Origin: Actinoallomurus sp963799975
GTDB taxonomy: Bacteria; Actinomycetota; Actinomycetes; Streptosporangiales; Streptosporangiaceae
Reading direction: 5' to 3'
NCBI GenBank assembly: GCA_963799975.1
Contig: CAWCZF010000002.1
Location: 1,116,001 to 1,180,000 of the forward strand
DNA length: 64,000 nucleotides
Positions 45,437-55,257 of this stretch are shown in pieces. A model generated the notes under the pieces. The model saw nothing but the letters and a program-made list of their open reading frames with translations. It was not told the origin of the DNA and searched no databases. The translations under genes and the position numbers were made by a program. Every line of letters begins with the position of its first letter. Position 1 is the first letter of the stretch.

Positions 45437-45461
45437 CTCTGAATTCTCCCTCAGTGCCTTC

Positions 45462-46316
45462 TCAAAGCAGGGTTCGCAATTCCCACAGCAACGGGTAATA
45501 CCGCAGGTCCAGCCTGCTTCGGAGGTAAGGCGCGCCGGTGGAGCCGCCCGTGCCCGACTTCGTACCGATCTGGCGTTCCACCATCTGGACGTGCCGCTGT
45601 CGCCAGAGAGCGGCCATCTCGTCGTGGGTCAGCAGATCCTCGGCGAGCTGCCACAGGTCGTCGTGGCGGTCGCGGTCGTGTGCCGCCTTGACCAGCGACT
45701 CCCTGATCTCATCGTCGTCGCCCGCCGGGAGGCCGCGGCCGCTCAGCAGCGTGACGAACGCGTCCCAGAGGGACGGCTCGGCGAGCCTGCGGTCGAGGCG
45801 GCGGCGTTCGTCGTCGGTGAGACCGCGGAACCGTTTGAGGAAGGCGGGGTCCTTGTGGCCGGAGAGGAACTCCATCTCGCGGAACTGCACGGACTGAAAG
45901 CCGCTGGCCGGCGCGAGCTGCTCGCGGAAGGCCAGGAAGTCCTGCGGAGTCATCGTCTCCAGGACCTGGATCTGGTCGATCAGCACCCGCTCGACCGCGT
46001 GTACGCGGCGGAACAGGTGACGGGCGAGCCAGACCTCGCCCTCGGTCATCGCCCGGCGGATCTCGCCGAGTTCGTGCAGCAGGAGCTTGAACCAGAGTTC
46101 GTAGACCTGGTGGATCGAGATGAACAGCAGCTCGTCGCGTGCCGGCGGCTGGGATTCGAGCACCTGCTGGTCCAGCAGGGTCGGCAACCTCAGGTAGGCG
46201 CCGTAGGTGAGGCGCCCCCCCTCTTCACCGAAATTACGTCCGGGTGGGCCGGCTCCGTCACCGGGCACGCCGGGGTCGGAGGCGGCCTCACCACGCCGTT
46301 GTGGTGTTGCGCTCAC
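45462..46316 (-). CDS. kynA: Tryptophan 2,3-dioxygenase
   Basis: The 284-residue haem enzyme has LTYGAYLRLPTLLDQQ, HQVYELWFKLLLHELGEIRR and, near the end, RHVQMVERQIGTKSGTGGST with the proximal haem-ligand His. It opens the indole ring of tryptophan to N-formylkynurenine. The start MSATPQRR is the first ATG. It lies between acetoacetyl-CoA synthetase and gdh on the same strand. Confidence 0.95.
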   Translation of the reverse strand: MSATPQRRGEAASDPGVPGDGAGPPGRNFGEEGGRLTYGAYLRLPTLLDQQVLESQPPARDELLFISIHQVYELWFKLLLHELGEIRRAMTEGEVWLARHLFRRVHAVERVLIDQIQVLETMTPQDFLAFREQLAPASGFQSVQFREMEFLSGHKDPAFLKRFRGLTDDERRRLDRRLAEPSLWDAFVTLLSGRGLPAGDDDEIRESLVKAAHDRDRHDDLWQLAEDLLTHDEMAALWRQRHVQMVERQIGTKSGTGGSTGAPYLRSRLDLRYYPLLWELRTLL

Positions 46317-46379
46317 GGCGGTCAGGTTAACCCGAAATTCTCTTTTAGCCGACTCCGGGGTGGTCAGATAGTCGACCCG

Positions 46380-48374
46380 CTACTGTCCGGATACGGGCGT
46401 GAAGTAGGCCAGGACCTCGGGATTCGCCATCGCGTCGCGGTTGGCGGCCTTCTCGGCCGGGGTGCCGAGCAGGATCTTGCGCACCGGCACCTCGAGTTTT
46501 TTTCCCGACAGCGTGCGCGGGATGCCGGGCACCGCGTGGATCTCGTCCGGTACGTGCCGGGGCGTGAGGGTCGAGCGCAGCGCCGCGCGGATCCGCCCCG
46601 TGACCTCCTCGGTCAGCTCCGCGCCGTCGGCGAGCTGGACGTACAACAGCAGCCGCCCGTCCTGCCCGAGCCGTCCGGTGTCGACCACCAGCGAGTCCGC
46701 GATCTCCTCGAACGCCTCGACCACCCGGTAGAAGTCCGACGTCCCCATGCGTACGCCGCCGCGGTTGAGGGTCGAGTCGGAGCGGCCGTAGATCACGCTG
46801 CCGCCGTCCGGGAGGATCTTGATCCAGTCGCCGTGGCGCCACACGCCCGGGTACATCGCGAAGTAGGACTCGCGGTAGCGTTCGCCGTCCTCGTCGTTCC
46901 AGAAGGAGATCGGCATCGAGGGCATCGGCTCGGTCAGCACCAGCTCGCCGACCTCGCCCACCACCGGCTCGCCCTCGTCGCCGTACGCCTCGACCTTCGC
47001 GCCGAGGCCGCGGCACTGGATGACGCCCGCGCGCGCCGGCAGCAGCGGGCACGGGCCGACGAAGCCGGTGGCGACGTCGGTGCCGCCGGAGAAGGACCCG
47101 GCGAGCAGGTCCGCGCCGACGTGGTCGTACAGCCAGGCGAAGCCCTCGGGCGGCAGCGGCGACCCGGTCGAGCCGACCCCGCGTACCCGCGACAGGTCAT
47201 AGCGGCCGCGCGGGTCCAGGCCGGCCTTCATCGAGGCCAGAATGTACGGCGCGCCGACGCCGAAGTAGGTCACCCCGGTCTCGGCGGCCAGCCGCCAGAG
47301 CGCGTCGCCGTTCGGCGCTCCGTCGTACAGCACGATCGTCGCGCCGGTGAGCAGGCCGCCGGCGAGGTAGTTCCACATCATCCAGCCGGTCGTGGTGAAC
47401 CAGAAGAAGACGTCGCCGGGGCCGAGGTCCTGATGGAAGCTGAGCGACTTGAGGTGTTCGAGGACGATGCCGCCGTGACCGTGCACGATGGGCTTGGGCA
47501 GGCCGGTCGTGCCGGAGGAGTAGAGAATCCACAGGGGATGCTCGAACGGCACCTCCTCGTACGCGGGCTCGGCACCCGGCCTGCGCAGGTCGTCGTAGCG
47601 GATGCCGCCGGCCGGGGGCTCGGCCGCCTCGTCGAGGTAGGGGATCAGCACGGTCGCGCGCAGCGAGGGCAGCGCGGCCTGGATGTCCGCGACGACGTCG
47701 CGCCGGTCATAGCGCTTGCCGTTGTACGGGTAGCCGTCGACGGCGACCAGCACGGCGGGCTCGATCTGGGTGAACCGGTCGATCACGCTGGGCGCGCCGA
47801 AGTCGGGCGAGCAGGAGGACCAGATCGCGCCGAGCGCGGCGGTCGCCAGGAACAGGACCAGCGCCTCGGGAATGTTGGGCACGTACGCGGCCACGCGGTC
47901 GCCCTTGGCCACTCCCAGTGCGGCCAGGCCGGCGCGTACCTCGGCGACCTGGACGGCCAGCTCGCCGTAGGTCAGGGCGGCTTCGGCGCCGTTCTCGGCA
48001 CGGAAGAGCACCGCGACGGCGTCCTGGTTCCGGCCGGGACGCAGGGCGTTGCGCGCGTAGTTGAGCGTCGCGCCGGGGAACCAGCGGACGCCGGGCATCG
48101 CGGCCTTCGCGCCGGGCGGCACACCCCAGTCACCGGGCGCACCGTCGCGTACGGGCCCGTCGCCGCGCTCGCCGAGCACCGCGAAGTGGTCCCAGACCGC
48201 GTCCCAGAAGGCGTCGACGTCGGCGACGGACCACCGCCACAACGCGTCGTAGGAGCCGAGGCCGCGCCCGGCCATGAACCGGGCGACACGGGAGTCGCGC
48301 CGCACGTCTTCGGACGGCTCCCAGAGCAGCTCACCCTCGGCAACGGACACGTCACGCCTCCCAACGATCGTCAT
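46380..48374 (-). CDS. Acetoacetyl-CoA synthetase
   Basis: From ATG 48374 the 664-residue acyl-adenylate enzyme has GKSL-type acetyl-CoA-synthetase-like N-terminus (ELLWEPSEDVRRDSRVARFM), the AMP-binding loop YSSGTTGLPKPIVHGHGG and FSGGTDVATGFVG. A C-terminal domain with SGKKLEVPVRKILLG follows. It activates acetoacetate with ATP and CoA, and probably feeds ketone or amino acid breakdown. 63 bases separate it from kynA. A longer frame to 48455 lacks support. Confidence 0.93.
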   Translation of the reverse strand: MTIVGRRDVSVAEGELLWEPSEDVRRDSRVARFMAGRGLGSYDALWRWSVADVDAFWDAVWDHFAVLGERGDGPVRDGAPGDWGVPPGAKAAMPGVRWFPGATLNYARNALRPGRNQDAVAVLFRAENGAEAALTYGELAVQVAEVRAGLAALGVAKGDRVAAYVPNIPEALVLFLATAALGAIWSSCSPDFGAPSVIDRFTQIEPAVLVAVDGYPYNGKRYDRRDVVADIQAALPSLRATVLIPYLDEAAEPPAGGIRYDDLRRPGAEPAYEEVPFEHPLWILYSSGTTGLPKPIVHGHGGIVLEHLKSLSFHQDLGPGDVFFWFTTTGWMMWNYLAGGLLTGATIVLYDGAPNGDALWRLAAETGVTYFGVGAPYILASMKAGLDPRGRYDLSRVRGVGSTGSPLPPEGFAWLYDHVGADLLAGSFSGGTDVATGFVGPCPLLPARAGVIQCRGLGAKVEAYGDEGEPVVGEVGELVLTEPMPSMPISFWNDEDGERYRESYFAMYPGVWRHGDWIKILPDGGSVIYGRSDSTLNRGGVRMGTSDFYRVVEAFEEIADSLVVDTGRLGQDGRLLLYVQLADGAELTEEVTGRIRAALRSTLTPRHVPDEIHAVPGIPRTLSGKKLEVPVRKILLGTPAEKAANRDAMANPEVLAYFTPVSGQ

Positions 48375-48542
48375 CGCACACCCAGCATCGGCATCCCCGC
48401 CACGCTGTGCACCATAGACGACGACCATGAAACGGCCGGGACTCGTGTGGAGCAACGGGGACGGCGGACGCCGATGGGCGGCGCACCGCTGAGCCCCGTA
48501 TCCCTTTAGGACCGGACACTAAACCGCATACACCTATCTTTC

Positions 48543-48573
48543 GCCATAAAAATGGCAATCTCACTCGATTGCC
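48543..48573. promoter_or_regulatory. Two overlapping hairpins in the region upstream of the acetoacetyl-CoA synthetase gene
   Basis: GCCAT-AAAA-ATGGC (48543-48556) and GGCAATC-TCACTC-GATTGCC (48554-48573) overlap by three bases and cannot form together. An alternating structure or two operator halves are possible. Confidence 0.4.
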
Positions 48574-48583
48574 AACACTTTCA

Positions 48584-48599
48584 AATACCGTACGGTATT
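48584..48599. promoter_or_regulatory. Perfect 16-bp palindrome AATACCGTACGGTATT
   Basis: The palindrome is complete over 16 bases and is followed by a partial copy (TATTCGGTA). It lies 210 bases upstream of the acetoacetyl-CoA synthetase start and resembles a TetR-type operator. Confidence 0.55.
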
Positions 48600-49274
48600 C
48601 GGTATGGACACTAGCCATCACCGCAGGTCAAGGGCGATGCAGTCCAGGTATAAGGAGGCGGAGATCTTTGAGCACAATGCCGACGGCATTCGGGTACTCT
48701 GCAAGGTGCAATGTCGTCGCCGAGCGGATGGCCCGGCGCTAGGTCGGCGCCTCCGGGGCGCCCAGGAACGAGGTCCGAACATGCGGTCGCCGCCCTGAGC
48801 AAACGACCTGGCCCTGTACGGAGCCTCCTCCCCTCCCACCAGACCAGTCCCACTCCCTTCCCGAGTTGCACGTAGCCCGGGGTTGGGGCATGTGGTATCT
48901 GCGGTCGCCCGGGAGGGGTCGTTTTGGTTTTAGAGGACCAATCACCCATTCACGGCAAGAGCCGCCCATCGAATCCGTCGATCTGTTGGCCCAGATCAGC
49001 GGGACGGGCGGCCCTTCCTATTACCGAAATTCCCCAGAACATCCCAATGTTTGGAGGCTTCCGAGTATGGAGCAATGCAACAACTCCGGCAATGCCGACT
49101 TGAGGCGAAACCATGACAACAACCGCCGCAAGGTCGGCTACTCACTGTACCGGACCAGTCACTTGATCGCAGGTGATGCCGCCTGTCCGGGTGGAGGCGA
49201 GTGTGTCTTCGCCGCGACGTCCAACCGGTAGCCCTCCGGGGCGCTGGTCCGCCCTCCGGCACTGGGGGACGGGG

Positions 49275-49691
49275 ATGACCGCCGTCACCGCGCCGACAGC
49301 GATCATCGCGCAAGCGGGACACCCGGGCACGGCCACCCTGCTGGTTATCGCCGTCGTGCTGGTGGGCTGCGCCCTGTGCGCGGCCATCGTCAAGATCGTT
49401 CGGATCAGGTCCAGGCCAGAGGTGATCCACGCGGCGACGTTTCGGCGGGCACTCGAAAAGGCGGACACGGCGATCGATCGGGAGAACGTGCTCGTGCTGC
49501 TCCTGGCAGGCAAGACCATCGACGCGAAGAACCACGCTTCGGTCACCCCCATCATCCAGGAACGCCGCGCGCAGTCGCCTTCCGCGGGGGTGGTGGGATC
49601 CCGCGACGAGACCGCGCCCATTCAGGGCATGCGTCTGGACGGCATCACGCCGATGGCCGCCTCGCCGGAAGAAGGGAAGCCGGCGGCGTGA
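49275..49691 (+). CDS. Small single-pass membrane protein
   Basis: The 138-residue protein from ATG 49275 has one membrane helix (TLLVIAVVLVGCALCAAIVKI) and a cytoplasmic tail with EKADTAIDRENVLVLLLAGK. A GGGGGACGGGG precedes it. No family recognised. Convergent with the AraC gene. Confidence 0.5.
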   Translation: MTAVTAPTAIIAQAGHPGTATLLVIAVVLVGCALCAAIVKIVRIRSRPEVIHAATFRRALEKADTAIDRENVLVLLLAGKTIDAKNHASVTPIIQERRAQSPSAGVVGSRDETAPIQGMRLDGITPMAASPEEGKPAA

Positions 49692-49720
49692 GGGGACCGT
49701 CCTTCGGTTGAACGCGTCGG

Positions 49721-50467
49721 CTATCGATCCGTGAAATACGCTCCCGGTGTGACGCCCATGACCTTGCGGAACACCGCGACGAAGGCGCTCGGGGTCGTAT
49801 AGCCGACGCGCCGGGCCGCGGCGGCCACCGGCATGCCGCCGGCGAGCAGGGGCAGGGCGGCCCGCAGCCGTACGTAGGTGCGCCAGCGGCCGAAGGGCAT
49901 GCCGGCCTCGGTGGCGAACAGGCGTGCCAGGGTGCGGCCGCCCACGCCGGCGCGCCGGGCCCACACCTCCAGCGTCGCGTCGTCGGCCGGGTTGTCGATC
50001 ACCGCGCGAGCCACCTCGATCGCACGGGCGTCACGGGGCATCGGGACTGTGATCGCGGTCACCGGCACCGGTGCGAGCTGGTCCAGCAGGACGTCCTCGG
50101 CCCGTACGCGCGCGGCCGGGTCCAGGTCGCGGCGGCCCAGGTGGGCCAGGAGTTCGCGCGCGAGACCGCCGATGGCCAGCGGGACCGGGGCGTGGGCGTC
50201 GAGCCCGCGGGAGGCGGCGAAGTAGACGCTGTGCAGGGTGGTGTGCCGGTCGGCGGCCGTGACATGCGGAACGCCGCCGGGGATCCACAGGGCGCGGGTC
50301 GGTGGCAGCAGCCAGCGGCTCTCGTGGGTGGACACCGTGAGCATGCCCGAGGAGGCCCAGGCGAGCTGGTGCTGGTCGTGCCGATGCCGGGCGAAGTGTC
50401 CGCCGGCCGCCTCGAACGCCACCACCAGCACCGCGCCGTCGTCGAAGGAGTGGCTGAATCGCGACAT
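49721..50467 (-). CDS. AraC-family regulator with cupin N-terminus
   Basis: From ATG 50467 the 248-residue protein has a cupin-like N-terminus (ARHRHDQHQLAWASSGMLTV) and the double HTH (VWARRAGVGGRTLARLFATE, AARRVGYTTPSAFVAVFRKV). It is divergent from the methyltransferase gene at 50524, which is a likely target. Inducer unknown. Confidence 0.88.
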   Translation of the reverse strand: MSRFSHSFDDGAVLVVAFEAAGGHFARHRHDQHQLAWASSGMLTVSTHESRWLLPPTRALWIPGGVPHVTAADRHTTLHSVYFAASRGLDAHAPVPLAIGGLARELLAHLGRRDLDPAARVRAEDVLLDQLAPVPVTAITVPMPRDARAIEVARAVIDNPADDATLEVWARRAGVGGRTLARLFATEAGMPFGRWRTYVRLRAALPLLAGGMPVAAAARRVGYTTPSAFVAVFRKVMGVTPGAYFTDR

Positions 50468-50523
50468 CACTCGGCACAATAGCTCGTTTACGCCGCCCCG
50501 CACAGGCTCCTAGTGTGCGGTAC

Positions 50524-51081
50524 ATGAACCTGCTCCACGACCGGATCTGCGCCTCCGGCAAGTGGGCCGACTACGTGCGTACGGGGCTGTTTCCCGCGGT
50601 GCTCGGCGGGGTCGACCTTGGCGATGACGTGTTGGAGCTCGGCCCCGGGCTGGGCGTGACGACCCGGCAGCTCGCCGAGCGTGTCCCGCGGCTCACCGCG
50701 CTGGAGGTGGACGAGAAGTACGTCGCGCGGCTGCGGCGGGAGCTCGACGTGGAGATCGTGCACGGCGACGCGACGGAGATGCCGTTCGCGGACGCGTCGT
50801 TCAGCGGCGTTGCCTGCTTCACGATGCTGCACCACGTGCCCTCGCCGGAGCTACAGGACCGGTTGTTCGCCGAGGTCCGGCGGGTGCTGCGGCCGGGTGG
50901 GGTGTTCGCCGGGAGCGACGGGCGGCTGAGCCTGCGGTTCCGGCTCATCCACCTCGGTGACACGCTGGTCCCGGTCGACCCGGCGACCCTGCCGGGCCGG
51001 CTGGAGGCGGCCGGTCTCACCGGCGTACGGGTGACGCCCCGGCCGGGCCGTACGCACTTCACCGCCCGCCGGCCCGCCTGA
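50524..51081 (+). CDS. SAM-dependent class I methyltransferase
   Basis: The 185-residue protein has DDVLELGPGLGVTTRQLAER as motif I and VDEKYVARLRR as motif II, then FADASFSGVACFTMLHHVPS. ATG 50524 was preferred to the GTG at 50515. It is divergent from the AraC gene. Substrate unknown. Confidence 0.82.
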   Translation: MNLLHDRICASGKWADYVRTGLFPAVLGGVDLGDDVLELGPGLGVTTRQLAERVPRLTALEVDEKYVARLRRELDVEIVHGDATEMPFADASFSGVACFTMLHHVPSPELQDRLFAEVRRVLRPGGVFAGSDGRLSLRFRLIHLGDTLVPVDPATLPGRLEAAGLTGVRVTPRPGRTHFTARRPA

Positions 51082-51090
51082 GAGGGACCC

Positions 51091-52505
51091 TCAGCGGGCG
51101 GCCGAGACGGGCGGGACGCGGTCGCGCCATGGGACCGCCTCCTCGAACCTGGCCGCCAGCCGGAACAGCAGGTCCTCCCGACCGTACGGGGCGACGAGTT
51201 GCACGCCGATCGGCAGCCCGCTCCGGCTCTGGCCGAGCGGCAGGCTGACCGCGGGCTGACCGGAGATGTTGAACAGCGGGGTGAACGGCGCGTAGTCGAA
51301 CAGCGAGTCCAGCCAGCTCGTCAGCGTGTGGTCCGGGTCGTCGTAGCGCAGGGTGCCGTGCGGGGCGGGCAGCCGTCCCAGGACCGGGGTGACGAGCAGG
51401 TCGTACTCCGTGAAGAACGCGCCGACGGCGCGGGTCACGCGGTTCTGGGCGTCCAGGCCGGCGATGAGTTCGAGCGCGGTCAGCTCCGCGGCCACCCGCA
51501 TTGCCTGCCGTGACACGGCCTCCATCTGTGCCGGGTCCGGCACTCTCGGCGCCATCAGCCGGGAGCGACGATCGAGGCCGCCTCCACGTGGGCGGTCCGC
51601 ATGACGGCCGCCCAGTCGACCGCCGGGCTCGCCTCGTCGACGTGGTGGCCGAGTTCTTCCAGCAGGCGTCCGGCTCGCACGGTGGCCTCGGCCACCTCCG
51701 GGTCGACGTCCGCGCCGGACCACGCCCGTGTGGTCACCGCCACGCGGAGGCGGCCGGGATCGGCGCCCAGTTCGTCCGCGTACGGGCGGAGCGGTGGCGG
51801 CGCGGTGTACTTGTCGCCGACGCCGGGGCCCTGGACCGCGTCGAGCAGCCGCGCGGCGTCACGGACCGTACGCGTGAGGGCGAACTCGTACGCCATCCCG
51901 AATGCCAACTCGCCCATTCCCGGTCCGCACGGCGTACGGCCGCGGCTCGGCTTGAGCCCGACCAGGCCGCAGCAGGCGGCGGGGATCCGTAGCGAGCCGG
52001 CGCCGTCGTTGCCGTGGGCGAGGGGCACCGCACCGGCCGCGACCAGTGCGGCGGCGCCGCCGCTGGAGCCGCCGACGCCGCGGCCGAGGTCCCAGGGGTT
52101 TCGCGTCGGCCCGTACTTGAGTGACTCGGTGGAGAAGCTGATCACCAGCTCCGGGACCGTGGTGAGGCCCAGCGTGACCAGCCCGGCGGCGCGGAACCGG
52201 CGCATCAGGTCGGTGTCGTCCTGGGCGACCGCGCCGCGGATGGCGCGGCTGCCGATGCAGAACGGCACGCCCTTCGCCACCGGCCCGCTGTCCTTGATCA
52301 GGAACGGCACTCCGGCGAACGGCCCGTCGGGCGCGTGGTCGAGCGCCGGTTCGAACACCGGCAGGGCGAGCCCGTTGAGCCGGGGATCGACCGCCTCGAG
52401 CGCCCGGCGTGCGGCCCTCTCGACCTCGGCTGCTGTGACGTCGCCGGCCTGGATCAGGTCGCGCAGCCCGACGGCGTCCTGGCTCGCGTACTCGTGCGGC
52501 TCCAC
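51091..52505 (-). CDS. Amidase signature family enzyme, one frameshift
   Basis: The frame from GTG 52505 carries the catalytic Lys (VPFLIKDSG), the cis-Ser (VGGSSGGAAALVAAGAVP) and the nucleophile Ser (NDGAGSLRIPA). It ends early near 51555 (EAASIVAPG), and the adjacent frame continues RLMAPRVPDPAQMEAVSRQA to VSAAR. Reconstructed length about 470 residues is normal. It hydrolyses an amide; the substrate is unknown. Confidence 0.85.
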
Positions 52506-52590
52506 CGGTCACCTTTTCCTGAGAGCGGTACCCCTCCGGGATGCTCGCAGCGGGCGCACGCGTAGTCGACCGGTTTTCGCGCGCCGCCGG

Positions 52591-52689
52591 TCAGGACCGC
52601 TCGTCGTCGAGGTAGTCCTCATAGACGCCGACCTTGTAGGCCGGTGTCGGGTCCGTCGTCCCGGTCTCCGGGCCGCCGCCCGTAATCAC
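52591..52689 (-). CDS. 32-residue peptide, GTGA-coupled to the HAD gene
   Basis: GTG at 52689 overlaps the HAD stop as GTGA and gives a 32-residue acidic peptide ending AYKVGVYEDYLDDERS. It is too short to assign; the overlap and the composed C-terminus suggest translation. The next sequence to 52505 is spacer. Confidence 0.35.
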   Translation of the reverse strand: MITGGGPETGTTDPTPAYKVGVYEDYLDDERS

Positions 52690-53399
52690 GGCCGTCCGTC
52701 GCCGGTCAGGGACTCCACGGCGCGTACGACGCGGTCGGTGTCGGCGAGGGTGGGGAGCACGACGTCCGCGCCCGCGCCGCGCAGCTCCGCCTCGGTGGCG
52801 TTGCCGGTGGCGACCGCGATCGTACGCGCGTTGCTGATCTGGGCGGCGCGTACGTCGTTGGGCGAGTCGCCGATGAGGACGGTGGCGCCCTCGGTGATGC
52901 GCGCACCGTACTTTGGCCGCCGTACGCGTGCGCGCCAGCTCGACCAGCGCGGCCTTCGGGTAGGTCTCCGAGCCGTAGCCGCCGACCTCGAAGTCGAGGT
53001 ACTTGTCCAGGCCGAGCGCGGTCAGCTTGGCGATCGCGTTGCGGCTTGATCGAGCCGGTCAGCACCGACTGGATGACCTCGCGCAGGCGGCCGACGGCGC
53101 TGAGGGCCTCGCGCGCACCGGGCAGCACGCGGCCGTCCTTGCGGATCGACTTGCGGCGGGCGGCGAACGCCGTCGCCGAGCGCCGCGATGAACTCCGCGA
53201 GATGGTCCTCGGTCGTCACGACGTCGTTGAACGCGAGGGTCTCGAAGATGATCTCCGATTCGGTACGTCCCGCGGTGGGCGCGAGGCGTACGAGCGGCCG
53301 CCCGGTCACCTGCGCGAACGCCTCCGCGTACGCGTCCCGTGTCACCCGGCCGACGTCGACCAGGGTGTGATCGACGTTCCACAGCACCAGACGGGGCAT
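52686..53399 (-). CDS. HAD-superfamily hydrolase, multiple frameshifts
   Basis: The start MPRLVLWNVDHTLVDVGRVT gives the nucleophile motif (WNVDHT). Later pieces in other frames read AFAARRKSIRKDGRVLPGAR, LREVIQSVLTGS, then GLDKYLDFEVGGYGSETYPK and finally ATVLIGDSPNDVRAAQISNA. At least four shifts occur. The order of motifs is complete, so it is a HAD phosphatase of unknown substrate, damaged by error or decay. Confidence 0.7.
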
Positions 53400-53484
53400 A
53401 GCGGTCTCCTGCGGTGGTTTCGGGGCGACGACCAATCGTGGGGGTTATGCCCCTTGGTGCGCAACCGCCCAGCTCACAAGAGGA

Positions 53485-53517
53485 TGGCTCTCACCAGGCC
53501 ATGGTTGGTGAGAGCCA
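53485..53517 (-). terminator. 12-bp perfect hairpin after pruA
   Basis: TGGCTCTCACCA and TGGTGAGAGCCA are inverted with a nine-base loop, 17 bases beyond the pruA stop. Terminator of pruA; the small A/G-rich context gives no U-tract. Confidence 0.75.
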
Positions 53518-53533
53518 CCCCGTCCGTCGGGGC

Positions 53534-55165
53534 TCAGGAGCCCATGTGCGGATACCGGTGGTCGGTCGGCGGGACGAGCGTCTCCTTGATCGAGCGGGCG
53601 CTCACCCACCGCGTCAGGTTGAGCATCGAGCCCGCCTTGTCGTCGGTGCCGCTGGCGCGCGCGCCGCCGAACGGCTGCTGGCCGACGACCGCGCCGGTCG
53701 GCTTGTCGTTGATGTAGAAGTTGCCCGCGGCGTAGCGCAGCTTGTCTGCGGCGGCCGCGATGGCCGTACGGTCGCGCGCGACGATCGCCCCGGTCAGGCC
53801 GTACGGCGCCGCGCTCTCCATCTGGGTGAGCATCGCGTCGTAGTCGCCGTCGTCGTAGACGTGCACGCCGAGGATCGGGCCGAAGTACTCCTTGGTGAAG
53901 ATCTCATCGGCCGGGTCGGCGCTCTCCAGGATGGTCGGCTGGACGAAGTAGCCCTCGGAGTCGTCCACGCCGCCGCCCACGTGCACGATGACGTCGTCGG
54001 CGGCCGCGGCGCGCGCCAGCGCCTCCTTGTGCTTGGCGAACGCCCGCGCGTCGATCACCGCGCCCATGAACGCCGACAGGTCCTCCGCGACGTTGCCCAT
54101 GGTCAGCGACTCGACCGTGCCGAGCAGCTCGTCGCGCATGCCGTCCCACAGCGAGCGCGGGAGGTAGGCGCGCGAGGCGGCCGAGCACTTCTGGCCCTGG
54201 TACTCGAAGGCGCCGCGGACCAGGATCGTGGCGAGCGCCTTCGGGTCGGCCGAGGGGTGCGCGACGACGAAGTCCTTGCCGCCGGTCTCGCCGACGAGGC
54301 GCGGGTAGCCGTCGTAGCCGGCGATGTTCTCCCCGACCATGCGCCACAGGTGCTGGAAGGTGGCGGTGGAGCCGGTGAAGTGGATGCCGGCCAGGTCCGG
54401 CTGGCGGAGTGCGACGTCGGAGACGGCGTGCCCGTTGCCGGTCACCAGGTTGATCACGCCGGGGGGCAGGCCGGCCTCCTCCAGCAGCCGCATGGTGAAG
54501 TGGGCGGAGAAGGTCTGCGTCGGGGACGGCTTCCAGACCACGACGTTGCCCATCAGCGCGGGCGCGGCCGGCAGGTTGCCCGCGATGGCGGTGAAGTTGA
54601 ACGGCGTGATCGCGACGACGAAGCCCTCCAGCGGCCGGTACTCCATCCGGTTCCACACGCCCGGGGAGGAGATCGGCTGCTGGCTGATCAGGTCGCGCGC
54701 GAACGCGACGTTGAAGCGGAAGAAGTCGATCAGCTCGCAGGCGGCGTCGATCTCGGCCTGCTGCACCGACTTGCTCTGGCCGAGGATCGTCGCGGCGTTC
54801 AGCGTGGACCGCCAGGGCCCGGCGAGGAGTTCGGCCGCCCGCAGGAAGATCGCGGCGCGGTCGTCGAACGACATCGCCCGCCAGCCGGGTGCCGCCGCGC
54901 GCGCGGCCTCGACCGCCGCGCCGACGTCCTCGGCGGTGGCGTCGTGCATCCGGCCCAGCACGTGGCCGTGGTTGTGCGGCTCGACGGCGTCGATCGGCTC
55001 TCCGGCGGCGAGCCGCTGCTCGCCGCCGATGGTCATGGTCAGGTCGATCCGCTCACCTGCGAGTTCCTTGATCTTCGCCTCGAGCGAGGTCCGGTCCTGA
55101 CTACCGGGGGCGTACGTCCTGACCGGCTCGTTGAGAGGGGCCGGCACGTTCGTCACAGCGTCCAT
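53534..55165 (-). CDS. pruA: 1-pyrroline-5-carboxylate dehydrogenase (L-glutamate gamma-semialdehyde dehydrogenase)
   Basis: The 543-residue aldehyde dehydrogenase starts MDAVTNVPAPLNEPVRTYAP and has TPFNFTAIAGNLPAAPALMG, VGETGGKDFVVAHPSADPKA with the Glu, and GAFEYQGQKCSAASRAYLPR with the catalytic Cys. It oxidises glutamate semialdehyde to glutamate, the last step of proline catabolism. It is a complete single-function enzyme; no proline dehydrogenase gene is adjacent. The gap to 55257 upstream holds no gene. Confidence 0.96.
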   Translation of the reverse strand: MDAVTNVPAPLNEPVRTYAPGSQDRTSLEAKIKELAGERIDLTMTIGGEQRLAAGEPIDAVEPHNHGHVLGRMHDATAEDVGAAVEAARAAAPGWRAMSFDDRAAIFLRAAELLAGPWRSTLNAATILGQSKSVQQAEIDAACELIDFFRFNVAFARDLISQQPISSPGVWNRMEYRPLEGFVVAITPFNFTAIAGNLPAAPALMGNVVVWKPSPTQTFSAHFTMRLLEEAGLPPGVINLVTGNGHAVSDVALRQPDLAGIHFTGSTATFQHLWRMVGENIAGYDGYPRLVGETGGKDFVVAHPSADPKALATILVRGAFEYQGQKCSAASRAYLPRSLWDGMRDELLGTVESLTMGNVAEDLSAFMGAVIDARAFAKHKEALARAAAADDVIVHVGGGVDDSEGYFVQPTILESADPADEIFTKEYFGPILGVHVYDDGDYDAMLTQMESAAPYGLTGAIVARDRTAIAAAADKLRYAAGNFYINDKPTGAVVGQQPFGGARASGTDDKAGSMLNLTRWVSARSIKETLVPPTDHRYPHMGS

Positions 55166-55257
55166 GATTGATACTCCCCAGCGGATTCTTCGACGTCGTC
55201 GTCATGGGCATCGTCGCACGTGATGCTCTTACCCGACAAAACCGGCATTGATCCAGG

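Larger units (their letters stand above)
48375..49274. other. 900-base intergenic region
   Basis: No gene can be supported. The left part has lower GC and holds the dyads listed below; at 48649 an AAGGAGG sits before a 24-codon frame (MSTMPTAFGYSARCNV). The middle is G-rich, and 48990-49150 is again AT-richer. The open frames here lack ribosome sites and family matches. Confidence 0.6.

Noticed and set aside
45360..48509. 1049-codon plus-strand open frame
   Set aside because: It is antisense to kynA and the acetoacetyl-CoA synthetase gene, Arg/Gly/His-rich with no domain; a shadow of high GC.
48604..48798. 64-codon frame behind the palindrome
   Set aside because: No family, no good start site; the only strong ribosome site nearby (48649) points to a different frame.
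48866..49231. 121-codon frame in the gene-free region
   Set aside because: Composition changes within the frame and no domain is visible; kept as intergenic.
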